In this document: one piece after another, positions 22,824 to 33,233 of the stretch | Numbering within the stretch: the first letter of the stretch is position 1 | Layout of the letters: each line of letters begins with the position of its first letter | Origin: Moniliella sp. 'wahieum' | Taxonomy: Eukaryota > Basidiomycota > Moniliellomycetes > Moniliellales > Moniliellaceae | Direction of reading: 5' to 3' | NCBI GenBank assembly: GCA_003971905.1 | Contig: RSEE01000114.1 | Span: forward strand, 124,001 to 188,000 | Length of the DNA: 64,000 nucleotides | Notes under the pieces: generated by a model | What the model saw: the letters and a program-made list of their open reading frames with translations, nothing else | Told to the model about the DNA's origin: nothing | The model's database searches: none | Made by a program: the position numbers and the translations under genes

Positions 22824-23763
22824 CTACATCCGCTGCGCTTGGTGGGCAAGAAACAGGCTCGCCGTGACCGCGGACCCAGCTAGGGCACCGACCAAGCCAG
22901 CGACCCAGGGCTGGGCCAGTCTGTCCGTAGTGCCGGCGGCGAATGCAGCAAAAGAATGGACTGTCTTGCTCAAGAGCCCCTCGGGGAGGGGGGGGCAAGA
23001 GCTTGGACGATCTCTTGCTGCGTAGGCACGATGGGCGGTTGAGCCTGGTACCCTTGCAGAAGAAGGCGGATTTGGTCTTGGTCCAGCTGGGCCAGCTGCT
23101 CAAAGGACCAGGCGGTACAAACGGCACTCATCCATCCCATCCGTTTTTTCCTTCTTGGGGGGAAGGCGCCACCTGACGCAACTGCCTCCGTAGCTCACCC
23201 ACCTGCTCGATCGCAGGACCAACAGCGTCCGGCAGCGCTTGCTCAATCCGCTGCCGAATCAACGATGCCAGCTTAGGCCCCGTCCACCGGTAGAGACCAT
23301 GACTTGCAGTGCTCCGCGCCGGATGAGACTTCCAAAGTAAAAGTCGCACTCGGGCGGAACATCAGCCACATTCACTGGGATTCGACGTAGACGACACGCG
23401 CGGCAGATGGCCCGGCTGAGGTCCGCGTCATCAATAGCGGTCAGGACCAGGTCGTATTGCACGCCAGGAGCGGCATGGCGGTCCGAAGGCACCTCCCCCT
23501 CCGCAGGCGAGAGGTCCAACTCGATTTCAGGCGTAAGGAACTTGCGGTCCAGGTACACGTCTACCTCGCCTTGCGCTACGCGGTAGCGCAGCTCCTCGCA
23601 CAGCCCCGCTTGGGGCGCGAGCAGGGTGACGTGCGCATCGGCCTTTGACGTTGACCAGGCGCCCGGCGGCAACAGGACCACCGCCAACGATGAGCACGCG
23701 CTTGCCCTTGAGCTGGTACGCGAGCAGCAGCCCGCCCCCAGGGACGATGGTTGGATACGCCAT
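22824..23763 (-). CDS. MET8: Bifunctional precorrin-2 dehydrogenase/sirohydrochlorin ferrochelatase Met8, with C-terminal helix
   Basis: Makes sirohaem, the cofactor of sulfite reductase, from precorrin-2 using NAD+ and Fe2+. The start at 23763 gives MAYPTIVPGGGLLLAYQLKG, then the Rossmann turn KRVLIVGGGPVAAGRLVNVK. After AHVTLLAPQ comes the catalytic-site signature VNVADVPPECDFYFG, whose Asp is the conserved general base, and GALQVMVSTGGRG. The helical domain follows: GPKLASLIRQRIEQALPDAV, EQVGELRRQLRQVAP. Unusually, after about 40 further residues the chain ends in VAGLVGALAGSAVTASLFLA then HQAQRM, a clear hydrophobic helix. The stop at 22824-22826 is read directly. Frames slip near 23640, 23290, 23160 and 22980. 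Yeast Met8 has no such helix, so membrane tethering is my inference. Confidence 0.87.
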
Positions 23764-24165
23764 GGATGGTGGTCAGCAGGCAGGCTGGTCAGCGCGTCCG
23801 CACACCAGCCAGCCAGCGGCGGCGGAGAAAGTCAGCGACGAAGCTGTCGGAGATGGGCCGGGGATTGCGGTTACAACGGGGGGGGGCGGCTGCTTAGGCC
23901 GGCGACAAGAAGTGTCCGAATGCAATTTCAACCCGAACGGCTGGCCCGAATTGAAAGTTGCAGACCTAGGGAAGGCCCACGGCACGGCTGCGCTTTACCT
24001 AAGTGGCCGGATTGAGAGGAGAGGCAGGGCGCAGGCAAGCACTTAACTGGCCATTCCGCATTCGTCTCTGCCGTCGTCGGCAGGCCACGATCGCTACCAC
24101 CTCCACCACCACCTTCATCCGTCACCAGGAGGCTTTCTCGTGCTTTTTGCATACCCGTCTTCACC
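23764..24165. promoter_or_regulatory. Shared upstream region of MET8 and SCO1
   Basis: A 402-bp gap between divergent starts. It includes a GGGGGGGCGG run near 23880 and the pyrimidine-rich 24080-24120. No specific site identified. Confidence 0.4.
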
Positions 24166-25175
24166 ATGTCCTGGCGCACTGCCCGGCTTCCGGCTGCATG
24201 CAGACCTGCGTTGTGTCGCACGCCCTTGCGCCCATGCCCCCTCGTCCGCCCTGCCCCGCTCCCCCGCGGCAGCCGCAGCATCCACATCCCCCAGCTCCCG
24301 CGCCCCAAGGGCAAACCCCCGTACGTCTCATGTCGCGCACCGCTCCTGGTCCAGGCGAAGCGCCCAACGCACTCAAACTAACCCTCCCATCTTGCGGGGT
24401 GGCGACAGGCTATCCTAGTGTCCTCAGCTATTGGTCTACTGGCCGGCGGCCTGCTCTTTGGCAAGCATCTCAGCGACCAAAAAGCGCAAGAACAAGAACA
24501 GATCCGTACCCGCAAGGAAATGTCCAAGTCATCCTATGGTCGCCCTAGTCTTGGCGGTCCGTTTGAGCTGGTGCTGGCTACGGAAGATCCGCAGACAGGC
24601 AAGCCGATTGGGCGCAAGATCACCCATCTGGACCTGTTGGGCAGGTTTGCCCTCATTTACTTTGGCTTTACCAACTGCCCTGATATTTGCCCGAGGAGCT
24701 GGAGAAGATGTCTGCTGTGGTGAACTCGGTCGAGAACCGGTTGGGCGAGGTGATTGAGCCTGTGTTCATCTCTTGTGACCCGTGGAGGGATACGATTGAA
24801 AAGACAGCTGCGTATGCTAAGGATTACCATCCCAAGTTGTTGGCTCTGACGGGCCACTGGGATGACATTAAAAATGTGTGCAAGGCCTACCGCGTCTACT
24901 TCTCCACTCCGCCCAGTGCCGATCCCAACTCGGATTACCTCGTGGACCACTCCATCTTCTTTTACCTCATGGACCCGGAAGGCCGTTTCGTCGAAGTCTT
25001 TGGCCGCAATTCCGAGGTGGCCGAGACACGGGAGATTGTCCTGAAATATGTCAAGCAGTGGAAGGACGCAGGTTTGCCCCTGGCTAAGAGTGACGTGAAG
25101 GAAACGCTCATCGCGGACCGGGGTAGGAACGTCACCTCGCTCGACACACCATTTACCACTTTGCCTTCGGCATAG
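24166..25175 (+). CDS. SCO1: Mitochondrial copper chaperone Sco1/Sco2
   Basis: Delivers copper to the CuA site of cytochrome c oxidase subunit 2 from the inner membrane. The proposed start at 24166 gives an Arg-rich, acid-free leader (MSWRTARLPAACRPALCRTP) typical of a mitochondrial presequence. An intron with GTACGT at 24321 and CAG at 24408 is likely, although the phase does not fit exactly, so the first exon probably also carries a slip. Exon 2 begins with the membrane helix AILVSSAIGLLAGGLLFG. The thioredoxin-like domain has FGFTNCPDICP with the copper-binding CxxxC pair (about 24663-24690), PVFISCDPWRD, and the third ligand in YLVDHSIFFYLMDPEGRF. One frame slip lies at about 24695. The stop at 25173-25175 faces NAA50 across 92 nt. 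Confidence 0.9.
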
Positions 25176-25267
25176 GCCTTTGCAAAAAACAAGACAAAAG
25201 GCTTTTTTGCCCAACCAAAAATACATGCATCATCATTTGCACCATTCACCATTCTCCATTTCCCTTC

Positions 25268-26013
25268 TCATTTGAGCTCCAGTACCCATGCACTCCGCGG
25301 CTCAATTCCCTCCTGGTAGTAGGTCGGGATCTCGTTTGTCATGACGAAGCCATGGTGCTCGTAGAAGGTCCGCGCGTCCTGGTTACTGGTTTGCACGTTG
25401 AGGTATATGCTCTCGATCTTGAACTCCTTAGTGTCCTTGGCCTCCTTACTTTCCTTAGCCTCTTTGGACTTGGGTGCCCCGTGCGGAGGAAGGGCGACGG
25501 TGGTCCCAGGCTTGGCGACCTCAAGCACATTGCTCAGCAGCTTGCTCGCCAGACCAAGACGGCGGTACGGTGCAAGCACACCCAATGTCATGATGTACAC
25601 CTTTACGCTCGTCTCGGACGTAACCTCGTAGCGACAGATCACGTTGCCGACGGGCAGGTCGTTGAAGTAGGCTGTGCTCAAGGTAGACCGTTAGACCGTT
25701 AGACAGGTAGACCAGGACGGGTAGATCAGAACGAACGCATTCCCCAAAATCATCACTTTAACATACCAATCTTGTTGATACTGCGCACCTGCGGCCAAAG
25801 CGCTTCTTGATAGAAGCTGTCGGAATAGGCGACCGGGAAGAGGGCTGCATGGAGCATCTTGACCTGGCCAAGGTTGTTCGGGGTCATCTGGTCCAACACC
25901 GTTTTGCGCGCAGCAACCAGCTCGCGGCGGACGGGTGCAGCAGACGCATTCGCCTTGCTCCTGCGCGCGGGGAACGACAAGGGAGGCAGCGGCGGTAGAT
26001 CGGCAGCAGCCAT
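25268..26013 (-). CDS. NAA50: N-alpha-acetyltransferase Naa50 (NatE)
   Basis: A GNAT-fold enzyme that acetylates N-terminal Met in partnership with NatA. The start at 26013 (MAAADLPPLPPLSFPARRSK) has a longer leader than animal Naa50. The domain opens with MTPNNLGQVKMLHAALFPVAY and SDSFYQEAL. An intron at 25672-25766 (GTATGT...GCACAG) joins NKI to AYFNDLPVGNVICRYE. Then come VYIMTLGVLAPYRRLGLASK, the acetyl-CoA binding R/Q-x-x-G-x-G/A motif and YIMTLG, diagnostic of Naa50, followed by IYLNVQTSNQDARTFYEHHG. A Lys/Glu-rich insertion (SKEAKESKEAKDTKEFKIES) sits before that strand. The stop closes at 25268. Expression may be coordinated with HSBP1 through the shared 208-bp upstream gap. Confidence 0.9.
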
Positions 26014-26221
26014 GGCGCAGGTAAATGGTGGTGGCGCTGGCCGTGACTGCTCTGGACTTGGGCCATGGGGAAGTGCGGGTGGCACCGACGCATTCTCAAA
26101 TCTGATCTCAGCCGCCATTCCGCGCCGCCGTTCCGCCTGCTCCACCGCCGCCCGGCAGGGCGTAGGTACTATTAGGCAGAGGAGCGCCGGCGGGCGTCGG
26201 GGTGCTACCATCTCGCTTGCT
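26014..26221. promoter_or_regulatory. Compact divergent promoter NAA50/HSBP1
   Basis: Only 208 bp separate the two start codons, so the genes must share most upstream elements. No individual site is recognised. Confidence 0.45.
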
Positions 26222-26704
26222 GATGAGTGGCGCCGACGTATCTGCCGTGTCTGCTGCCTCGCTTGCTGCCCCCCTCACGCCTGTGGCAGAGACCGCGACC
26301 AGCACACCCCGCCGCAGCCGAGGAGAAGGGTAAGCTGGTCGAAAGCTCGGCTGCTGCCCCGCTCCTCCCCAATCCCTCGGCCTCCCTTGGTTCGACGCTT
26401 CCCCAGGAAATTACCTCCCCCCACCAACTCACTGACTGGGTCGACGCAGCGCTCCAGCGGCTCGAGTCCCAGTTTTCCACCCTCAATCGTCAATACGAGG
26501 CACGCTCTCAGGAAATGTCCGACCGGATCGATGAGTTGGAAAAGTCCATTACCAGTGCGTTCGTCCGGTGACTAGTGACTGTCCTGCTTGGAAAAACATG
26601 TATCAGCACGTGCATCGCCTAACCTCAGCTCACCCCTGAACCCTTTCTCCCCAGACTTGATCAATGGGGTTGCCACGACCAAGTCGGCAGAGCCATCCCC
26701 CTGA
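26222..26704 (+). CDS. Heat shock factor binding protein 1-like (HSBP1)
   Basis: A small coiled-coil protein; in other eukaryotes it trimerises, binds the heat shock factor oligomerisation domain and is part of WASH-complex assembly. The start at 26222 gives MSGADVSAVSAASLAAPLTP, then a slip near 26315 to AAAEEKGKLVESSAAA. The core is HQLTDWVDAALQRLESQFST and MSDRIDELEKSIT. An intron at 26555-26654 (GTGCGT...CCCCAG) joins ACC A to AC TTG, giving NLINGVATTKSAEPSP and stop at 26702-26704. That restores the family C-terminus after EKxIxDL, and without splicing the frame stops at 26571. The acidic Ala/Pro leader of ~60 residues is longer than in animal HSBP1 (76 residues total). Confidence 0.78.
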
Positions 26705-26906
26705 GCGGGCGGCTGCGATGGCATTATCGTTTTGTGGCAGGGGTTTGGTGTATGGGCTGTTAATTGGCGCGTGGCTCGCAACGTGTACTACTATTTCGTT
26801 CCTGAAAGCACGACGGAAGGGGAAGACATAGGCATGACGAGGGGATGGAGGTGGGGAGGAGGGGCGAAAATGGAAGCAACAAGGAGAACATGGGACCAGA
26901 AGCCAG

Positions 26907-28421
26907 TTACTTCTTCGCTGGCTTCTTCGCTGGCAGCTGGCGCGTGTAGGGGAGGAACGTCTGGCCGCCCATGTAGGGCTGCAGTACCTTGGGCACATTG
27001 AGTCCCTCGTCAGTCTGGTAGTTCTCCACGATGCAGCACAGTGCGCGCTCGGTTGCACACAGCGTTCCGTTGAGCATGTGGCAATACACTTTCTTTCCAT
27101 CGTTTTTTTTGATCCCGCACCGCACCTCGAGCTCACGCGACTGGTAATCCGTGCAGTTGGAACACGAGACGAGTTCCTTGTACTCCTTCTGGAATGGGAA
27201 CCAGGCCTCGAGATCAAACTTGGTCGCCGCAGCGTTGTTCAGCGCACCCGTCACGATCGCCACGACGCGGTAGGGAATGCCCAAGCTCTCGTAGAACGCA
27301 CGCGAGTTGCTCAGCATGTGCGCCAACATCGCTCGCGACTGGTCCGGCTCGGTAATGCAAAACTGTTCAATCTTCTCAAACTGGTGCACACGGAACAGAC
27401 CCCACATGTCCTTCCCGTGCGAACCGGCCTTTGCGGAAACAAGTCGAGTAGCCAGCGTACATCTTTGGCAGCTGCTCCGCCGGCTTGTCGAACCACTCGC
27501 CCGCATGGAAGGCCGAGATGGGCTGCTCAGAAGTAGCAATCAAGTACTTGTCCACCTCGTCCCCCTCGCGGATCCCGTACAGAGCCTCGTCAAATTCCTC
27601 CAGCTGAGCCGTCTTGGCCATCAACTCCTTTTTCATAAAAAATGGCGTTTGCACTTTTTTGAACTTGGCTACTTGCGCCTCAGCCCCCTCCTTGGCCGCC
27701 TTGCGGAACTCACGCGTCTTGAAAAATCAAGCATACGAAATCAAGGCTTGGTTCAGGTCTACTCCGTCCCCAGTCAAGAAGTACCCACGGTGGCCCACCA
27801 CCTTGACGCCCCGCTCCGAGTCAAACATCTCCAGGCGGTACATGACCTCGTCGTGGGAGAGAATGTCGCTAGTGCCTCGTCAGCCATGTGCGCTGGCGCA
27901 GCGCATAGGACCAGCCAACAAGGACAGGCGGAGGGGGGGGGGGGGGCAGGGGATACGATAATACGATACGTACGTTTTCATTTCCGGGTTGCCATAGGTA
28001 GCAACGATAAGGTTGTTGTCTTCGTTGTCGGACGAGGGAACTTTCTTCTCCTCTGGATGGGCAGGGTCGACCAGCGAACCAATCTCATCGTCTACCAAGT
28101 TACCAATCTTACGCGCCTCTTTGCGCACCGCATCTTCCGCCTGGGCCACCTTGGGCTTAGCGGCGGCCACCTGGGCATCCAGCTCCTTCTTCCTGTTCAA
28201 CTCTTCGTCGGCAGACTGCTTAGCCTTGCGCTTGGCAGTAATCTGCTTCTGCGTCGCATTGACTTCCTTTTGCAGCGCGTTGAGCTCAAATTGCGCCCGG
28301 TCCACTCCTTGTACAACGCCAGCGTACGGTCGACAAGCATAGGATCGGCGTACCGCTTCGCCTGCGAGGACCGCACAAGTCGGATCCCGTCCTCGTCCTT
28401 GAGCAGGTTGATGTCGATCAT
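26907..28421 (-). CDS. SES1: Cytosolic seryl-tRNA synthetase
   Basis: A class II synthetase charging tRNA-Ser and Sec-type tRNAs. The start at 28421 gives [20 protein letters not shown]. It is followed by the long antiparallel coiled coil that grips the tRNA variable arm ([35 protein letters not shown]). An intron lies at roughly 27895-27978 (donor GTACGT), then [20 protein letters not shown] and [17 protein letters not shown]. Motif 2 region is [11 protein letters not shown] / [20 protein letters not shown]. Motif 3 region is [21 protein letters not shown]. The tail is the basic LPAKKPAKK of eukaryotic SerRS. Slips occur at about 27450, 27730 and 28300. Its stop faces HSBP1 across 202 nt. 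Confidence 0.93.
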
Positions 28422-30288
28422 ACTGCGATCCAAGTGAGGCCAGTGAAGCTTGAGTACTGCGTGGTGGATAGGGGCTCAGGCGTCTGCGGCGCTCGACACG
28501 CACCCAGCCTACGCCCTACAGCCGGCAGCCTTTGGCTCGCCTCCTCGGGCGTTTTGGGCCAGGCGGAATTGCCTCGCTTTTCTGGTGCCGCCGCACGCAG
28601 TCACAAGTCACTAGTCACGTGTCCCACAGTCACCTGACCTGGTCTGCCTGGGTTGTCAAAGCGTCAAGCTTCAGCTTCATGTCGCAGGTCCCTTTACTTC
28701 TCGGACATCCCCGTGGCCACTCTTACCCATCTTTGTCCCTGCCACCTTCTTCCTCCATCCTCGACTTGAAGCGTCACCGCCTTTACCGTTACGAATGCAC
28801 GTTTCGCTGGGCAAGCCGCACGTGCCTTCAGGTAGCGCTGGCCCTTCAGAGCTTGGCCCTCCTTTCCCTGTCCTCCTAGTATACTACAGCGGCAACCGTG
28901 ATGATAAAGGAAGGATAACGGGACCCTGGAGGCTCCCTCCCCCCCTCTACCCACTCGGTTCTGAAAAAACTTTTACGTCAGACACACGGTGTGTGGTTCC
29001 CATCGCCCCTCTAAGGTGTTGGATCCTTAAACTACAGCGGACCGGGGGCCCGTTCCACCCCCTTTCAGCAGCCCGTCCCGTGGCATTGAAGATGCTATGC
29101 CTCGGCCTGATAACGCCATCCAAAAGGCACGTCGTACCGCAGCATCATTATCTGGGGAACTCAATTTCGGCTCGCTTGCGCTTGACCACCCTTGTGGGCC
29201 CCCCATGATCGACATGATCATGTTGAAGCCGTGGGCTTACTAGTTCCTTGTGGTCTACTGCAACCGCTGGACGTTCGTGACGTTGACTAGGCTATTATAG
29301 GTTTGGATTTGGGCTCCGATGTGGGCGCTCTGTCTGTACCTGTGGCCATACTATGTTGGGGCATTTGTACCTGCTGCGATCGTTCTCGTCTGCTCCTACT
29401 TGTGGGCTCCCTGTTGGAACGATGATGAGGGGATACCAGTCAAAGGGATGGCTCCGAAGAGATGGAACGAGTACGATTGGGGTGGGGTTGTTTGGAATGC
29501 AGTTAGAGAAGCAGCGGATGTGCGTGCCCCCGTGAGTGTGGTCTTGGCGATCGGCAGAGAGCCTTTCGGGGGGGTGGCCGGTGGGGAGAGGGACTGGAGT
29601 GGAGAGGGCGAGTGCGAGGTGGGACGTGTCGATCCTGCCAGTCACACTACATCACACGTCACTGTGCTCGCGTAAGCACAGCGCGTAACCGGCACCCGGG
29701 GACAGAACCAGGAGCGCTGCGTAGCTCAGGCGTTCAGGCGCTCAGGCTCAGCGCTCCGCCTCCGCTCCCACACGAACGGCATCGTTCGAGGAATTGAGCA
29801 GCGGCGTGCCCTGCACTGGGGCAGTGCAGGCCGTGTGCGCTGCCGTGCCTGTCTGGGCACGCTGATCCGCACGCACAGGGCCAGTCTGGGCGGCGGCGAT
29901 CGCTGCACCAGCGCTGTTCGGTCACCGCTGGTCGGTGACTCGCCAGCGAGCCGAGCGCCGATCATCACGCATCACACCATGGCTGTCCGGCAGCGGGCGG
30001 CACGGGGCGGGTGTGTTGGCGGGTGTGCGATGGGGCAGTGCGTGCGGAATGCTCGCCTCGCGTGCGCTGCACAGCTGGGCTGCGTCGGCACATCCAGCTG
30101 GCCATGCTCCGTCTCCCGAGCGGCTCTCCTCCACCGCCTCCGCCGTCCTCGTCGCCATGGCTGCCGTCGCCCCCGCCCCCGGCCCCACCCGCCCCGGCCC
30201 CACCCACCACCGCCCACCCACGACCCCGACCCCGACCCCACGCGCTCGCCTCCCCCTCCCTCTACTTTAGCCCCCGCCCACACCCACC
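28422..30288. other. Region between SES1 and the RRM gene, no supported gene
   Basis: About 1.9 kb. An open frame at about 29040-29228 (+) reads GIEDAMPRPDNAIQKARRTA, then SLSGELNFGSLALDHPCGPP and IDMIMLKPWAY before a stop. It looks protein-like and may be the last exon of an unrecognised gene beginning near 28678, but no family was identified. From 29700 to 30280 the sequence is very Pro/Ala/Arg-codon rich in all frames. Confidence 0.4.
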
Positions 30289-31913
30289 ATGGCCGCCCAG
30301 CCCTACGGTGTCTACTCGCCCGGCGGCCTCCTTGCCTCCCGGCGAGCTCCCTCCCCGCCCTGGCCCCGTCCTCTACCCCCTCCAGTGCCCCCTCCCCGCG
30401 CCTCCCCCGCTCGCCTCCCGCACCGTCTACCTCGGCAACCTGCCCGCCGATGCGTCCGTCGACGAGCTTCTCGACCTCGTCGCAGGGCCCATCGAGAGTG
30501 TCCGTGTCGTGCTGCCAAACAGTGCGCCTTTGTTAGCTTCCTCAACCACACTCACGCCGCCGCCTTCCACGCCGACGCCACTGCGCACGGCCCTTTGCGC
30601 TTCACGCCACCCCGTCCGCGTGGGCTGGGGGTCCCATGCCGCTCTCCCCCGCCGTCGAACCGCCGTCGCCACTCGCGCCGCAACGCGCAACATATACATT
30701 GGCAATCTCGACCCTGCCTTTGTAACCCGTCCACTGCCGAGGCTGAGCTACGCGATCGCTGTCCAGTCTCGGGCCCATTGACCAGGTCAAAGTCGTCCGC
30801 GACCGTCGCATTGCCTTTGTCCACTTCTCTCCATTGCCATGCCCTGGCCGCTGTCACCACCTGTCCTCCGACCCGGAATGGAAAGAGCAGCGGATCAATT
30901 CGGACGCGATCGTTGTGCCCATGTGCCGCGCGCGCAGCACAAAACAACCAAGCACACAACCATCGTTCCGCCATGGCCGCCGCTGCTCACGTTGGTGCCG
31001 CCTTGGCGCAACAGGACGCACATAACCTCCCTTTGGACCGAACCGAGCCAGCTCGGTACACCGACCGTCTACCTAGGAACATTCACCCCGATACCTCCAC
31101 CGAGGAATTGTGCAATCACATTCGCAGTGGTATCCTCCAGTCCATTCGCTACTTTGCCGATAAACATATTGCGTTCGTTACCTTTGTCGACCCGAATGCG
31201 GCCTATGCCTTCCTCGCTTCGCGTCCATCCCGTCCCAGGCCAGGCCAGTCGCAGGGCCAACCCCCCGATGGACGCGGGGGTGGCCTGACCATCCACTCGC
31301 GTCGGATCAAGGTCGGCTGGGGACGAGCTTCGGGGCCCGTGCCACCGGCACTGGCATGGCTGTCCAAGCGGGTGGATCGAGGAATCTATGTGGGCAACTT
31401 GGACCATCCGGTTCACCCCATCACAGAGGATAAGTTGCGTGCCGACTTTTCGTCTTTGTGAGATTGAACAGATCAACCGCTTGCCCGAAAGAATTGTGTA
31501 CGTTTACTTTGTCCTTTCTTGTTTGGTTCCAATTGGCCGTGTCACTGAGCGTCGGCTGTGTCCTGCTTGACCCTGCTTGACCCTGCTTGGCCCTGCTTGG
31601 CCCCTGGTTTTGCTCGTATCATGCTAACCCCCTATCCATTGCAGGCCTTTATCAACTTTTGCAGTCTGCACAACGCCATCCGTGCGATTGCAGAGATGAA
31701 GGATCACCCGGACTACCAACACGCGCGCATTGCGTATGGCAAAGACCGGTGTGTGGCAACCCGCCCCGCTTGGCCTCCCACTTTCCACCCCGCCTTCGCC
31801 TCCCCCGCAGGAAGAAACAAGACCGCGAGCCCACCCACCTGCTATCCTCTTGCCTCGCCCATCATCCGCCACGGTCACCAAGAGCCAGAGACTTTGCCTA
31901 CTCCATGATCTAA
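30289..31913 (+). CDS. Four-RRM RNA-binding protein, Mrn1/Nrd1 family
   Basis: Fungal members bind mRNAs and, in fission yeast, delay differentiation (Nrd1). The start at 30289 is MAAQPYGVYSPGG, then a slip to a Pro-rich leader. Four RRMs follow: RTVYLGNLPADASVDELLD (about 30418), RNIYIGNLDPAFV (about 30686), TVYLGNIHPDTSTEELCN (about 31063) with GILQSIRYFADKHIAFVTFV, and RGIYVGNLDHPVHPITEDKL (about 31378). HSRRIKVGWGRASGPVPPAL between RRM3 and RRM4 is characteristic of Mrn1. An intron at 31498-31644 splits RRM4 between RKNC and AFINFCSLHNAIRAIAEM. The ending GKDRCGNPPR is reached after one slip near 31750. The stop at 31913 closes that frame; the final 40 residues are uncertain. Confidence 0.85.
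31562..31601. repeat. 10-bp repeat x4 in RRM4 intron
   Basis: Four units of CCTGCTTGAC/CCTGCTTGGC inside the intron, about 25 nt before a CTAAC branch-like site at 31624. Confidence 0.9.
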
Positions 31914-32444
31914 CTTGGCTCCCCCGTATCACCTCGTGCACCTAGCCTAGGCATTTCTTCTTCGTGTTGGTGTTGGTGTTGGTGCTCGTGTGTGTTCGTG
32001 TTCGTGTTCTGTCGTGTTCGTGTTCGTGTTTGTGTTGTCGTCGTCGTTTGTACTTCCGTTATCGATTATCGGTCGTTTGGGTTGGCATACTACTTGTTTG
32101 TCCCCAGCTGGAATTGGCTTTCTTCCTCAATGCCCATTCCACTCTCACATTCGTTACATTCGTGTACATTCGTTTACGTTCGTTTCCCCTACGCCCTACG
32201 CCCCCTCCGCGCCGACTTAGTCGTGTCTTGTCGTGTCGTATCTCTTTGTATGGTTTCGTCGGGCTCTCGTCGAGAGATAGCGAGAGGTATTGAAATTCGA
32301 GGTATTATAATGTCCGCACGTATCCTTCCGTAGACCCTTCTTTCACCATACTCCGACCTCCCCTCTCCTTGGTTCGGGTTAAGAGAGCCTACATTGTAGG
32401 GAAGAGAATGAGTATGAGATCTGAGAGCGGTCCTCACCGTCAAA

Positions 32445-32464
32445 CTTCAAGCTTCAAGCTTCAC
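32445..32464. repeat. Tandem 7-mer CTTCAAG x2.9
   Basis: Two full copies and one partial copy; the reverse complement of the CTTGAAG unit at 41197. Confidence 0.9.
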
Positions 32465-32496
32465 AAACGGTCAATCTTCGAGCTTCAACCGTCCAA

Positions 32497-32524
32497 CTTC
32501 AACCTTCAACCTTCAAGCTTCGAG
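32497..32524. repeat. Tandem 7-mer CTTCAAC/CTTCAAG x4
   Basis: Four units: CTTCAAC, CTTCAAC, CTTCAAG, CTTCGAG. Confidence 0.9.
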
Positions 32525-32590
32525 AGGGTGGGCTTCCGGGGTGAAACCAACGCTGAATGTCAACCTCCTTTTGTCTTGGCACAGCAACGA

Positions 32591-32626
32591 ATCCAGATCC
32601 AGATTCAGATCCAGGTCCAGATCCAG
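32591..32626. repeat. 6-bp repeat ATCCAG x6
   Basis: Six units of ATCCAG with two single-base variants (ATTCAG, GTCCAG). Confidence 0.9.
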
Positions 32627-33233
32627 ATTCCTATACGCCACCGAAACCGATCTTCGATCCGATCACCTTCGTAATGCGTACATGTGGCAGACAGGCAAAA
32701 CCGACGGAGAGGAAAGCAAGAGGAACTATGCGAGGGAATAATCGCCTTGGAAACGAGGCAGAGGCAGAGGGGGGGGGGGGGCACTCAACAGATGTAGGAG
32801 CAAGAAGCAACGAGGAAGGAGCGAGGCGGGAGTCCTACTTACAGGTCCATCGACCGTTGAATATCATGGACCTAAGCCTGCTCCATCCGTGGACGCTAAT
32901 GCCTCGTCCCGACTTCATTGCCACTGTATCCGCGCTAGCAGGCTAGGATGCATCAGGTGATGGCGCAGAGCACGTGCAGCGCTTGGCTGCTGTCCATTCC
33001 GCCTCCTGCCTTCCGCCTCCCGCCTTCCGCCTTGGGTCTCCTTCCGCTCTGGCCAGCCGAGCCATTCGGAACCCACACTGGCGCATGAACATTTCACTCT
33101 GGCGCCAAAATTTTCCCCCTGCGAGCCGGCCGACTTGACGTCCACAGCGGGCATCGGGCATCGAGAGCGTGCGCGGCCGCCGTTGCTCTCTCCCTCTGAC
33201 CGGCGCCCCCTCGGCACACCCCACACCACCGCC

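Larger units (their letters stand above)
31914..33233. other. Repeat-rich intergenic region
   Basis: About 1.3 kb. A GTGTTC/GTGTTG tract lies near 31963-32048, two CTTCAA(G/C) 7-mer arrays follow, then a 6-bp array and a G11 run near 32770. An open frame around 32580-32760 (SYTPPKPIFDPITFVMRTCG) looks partly protein-like but is not assignable. Confidence 0.5.
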
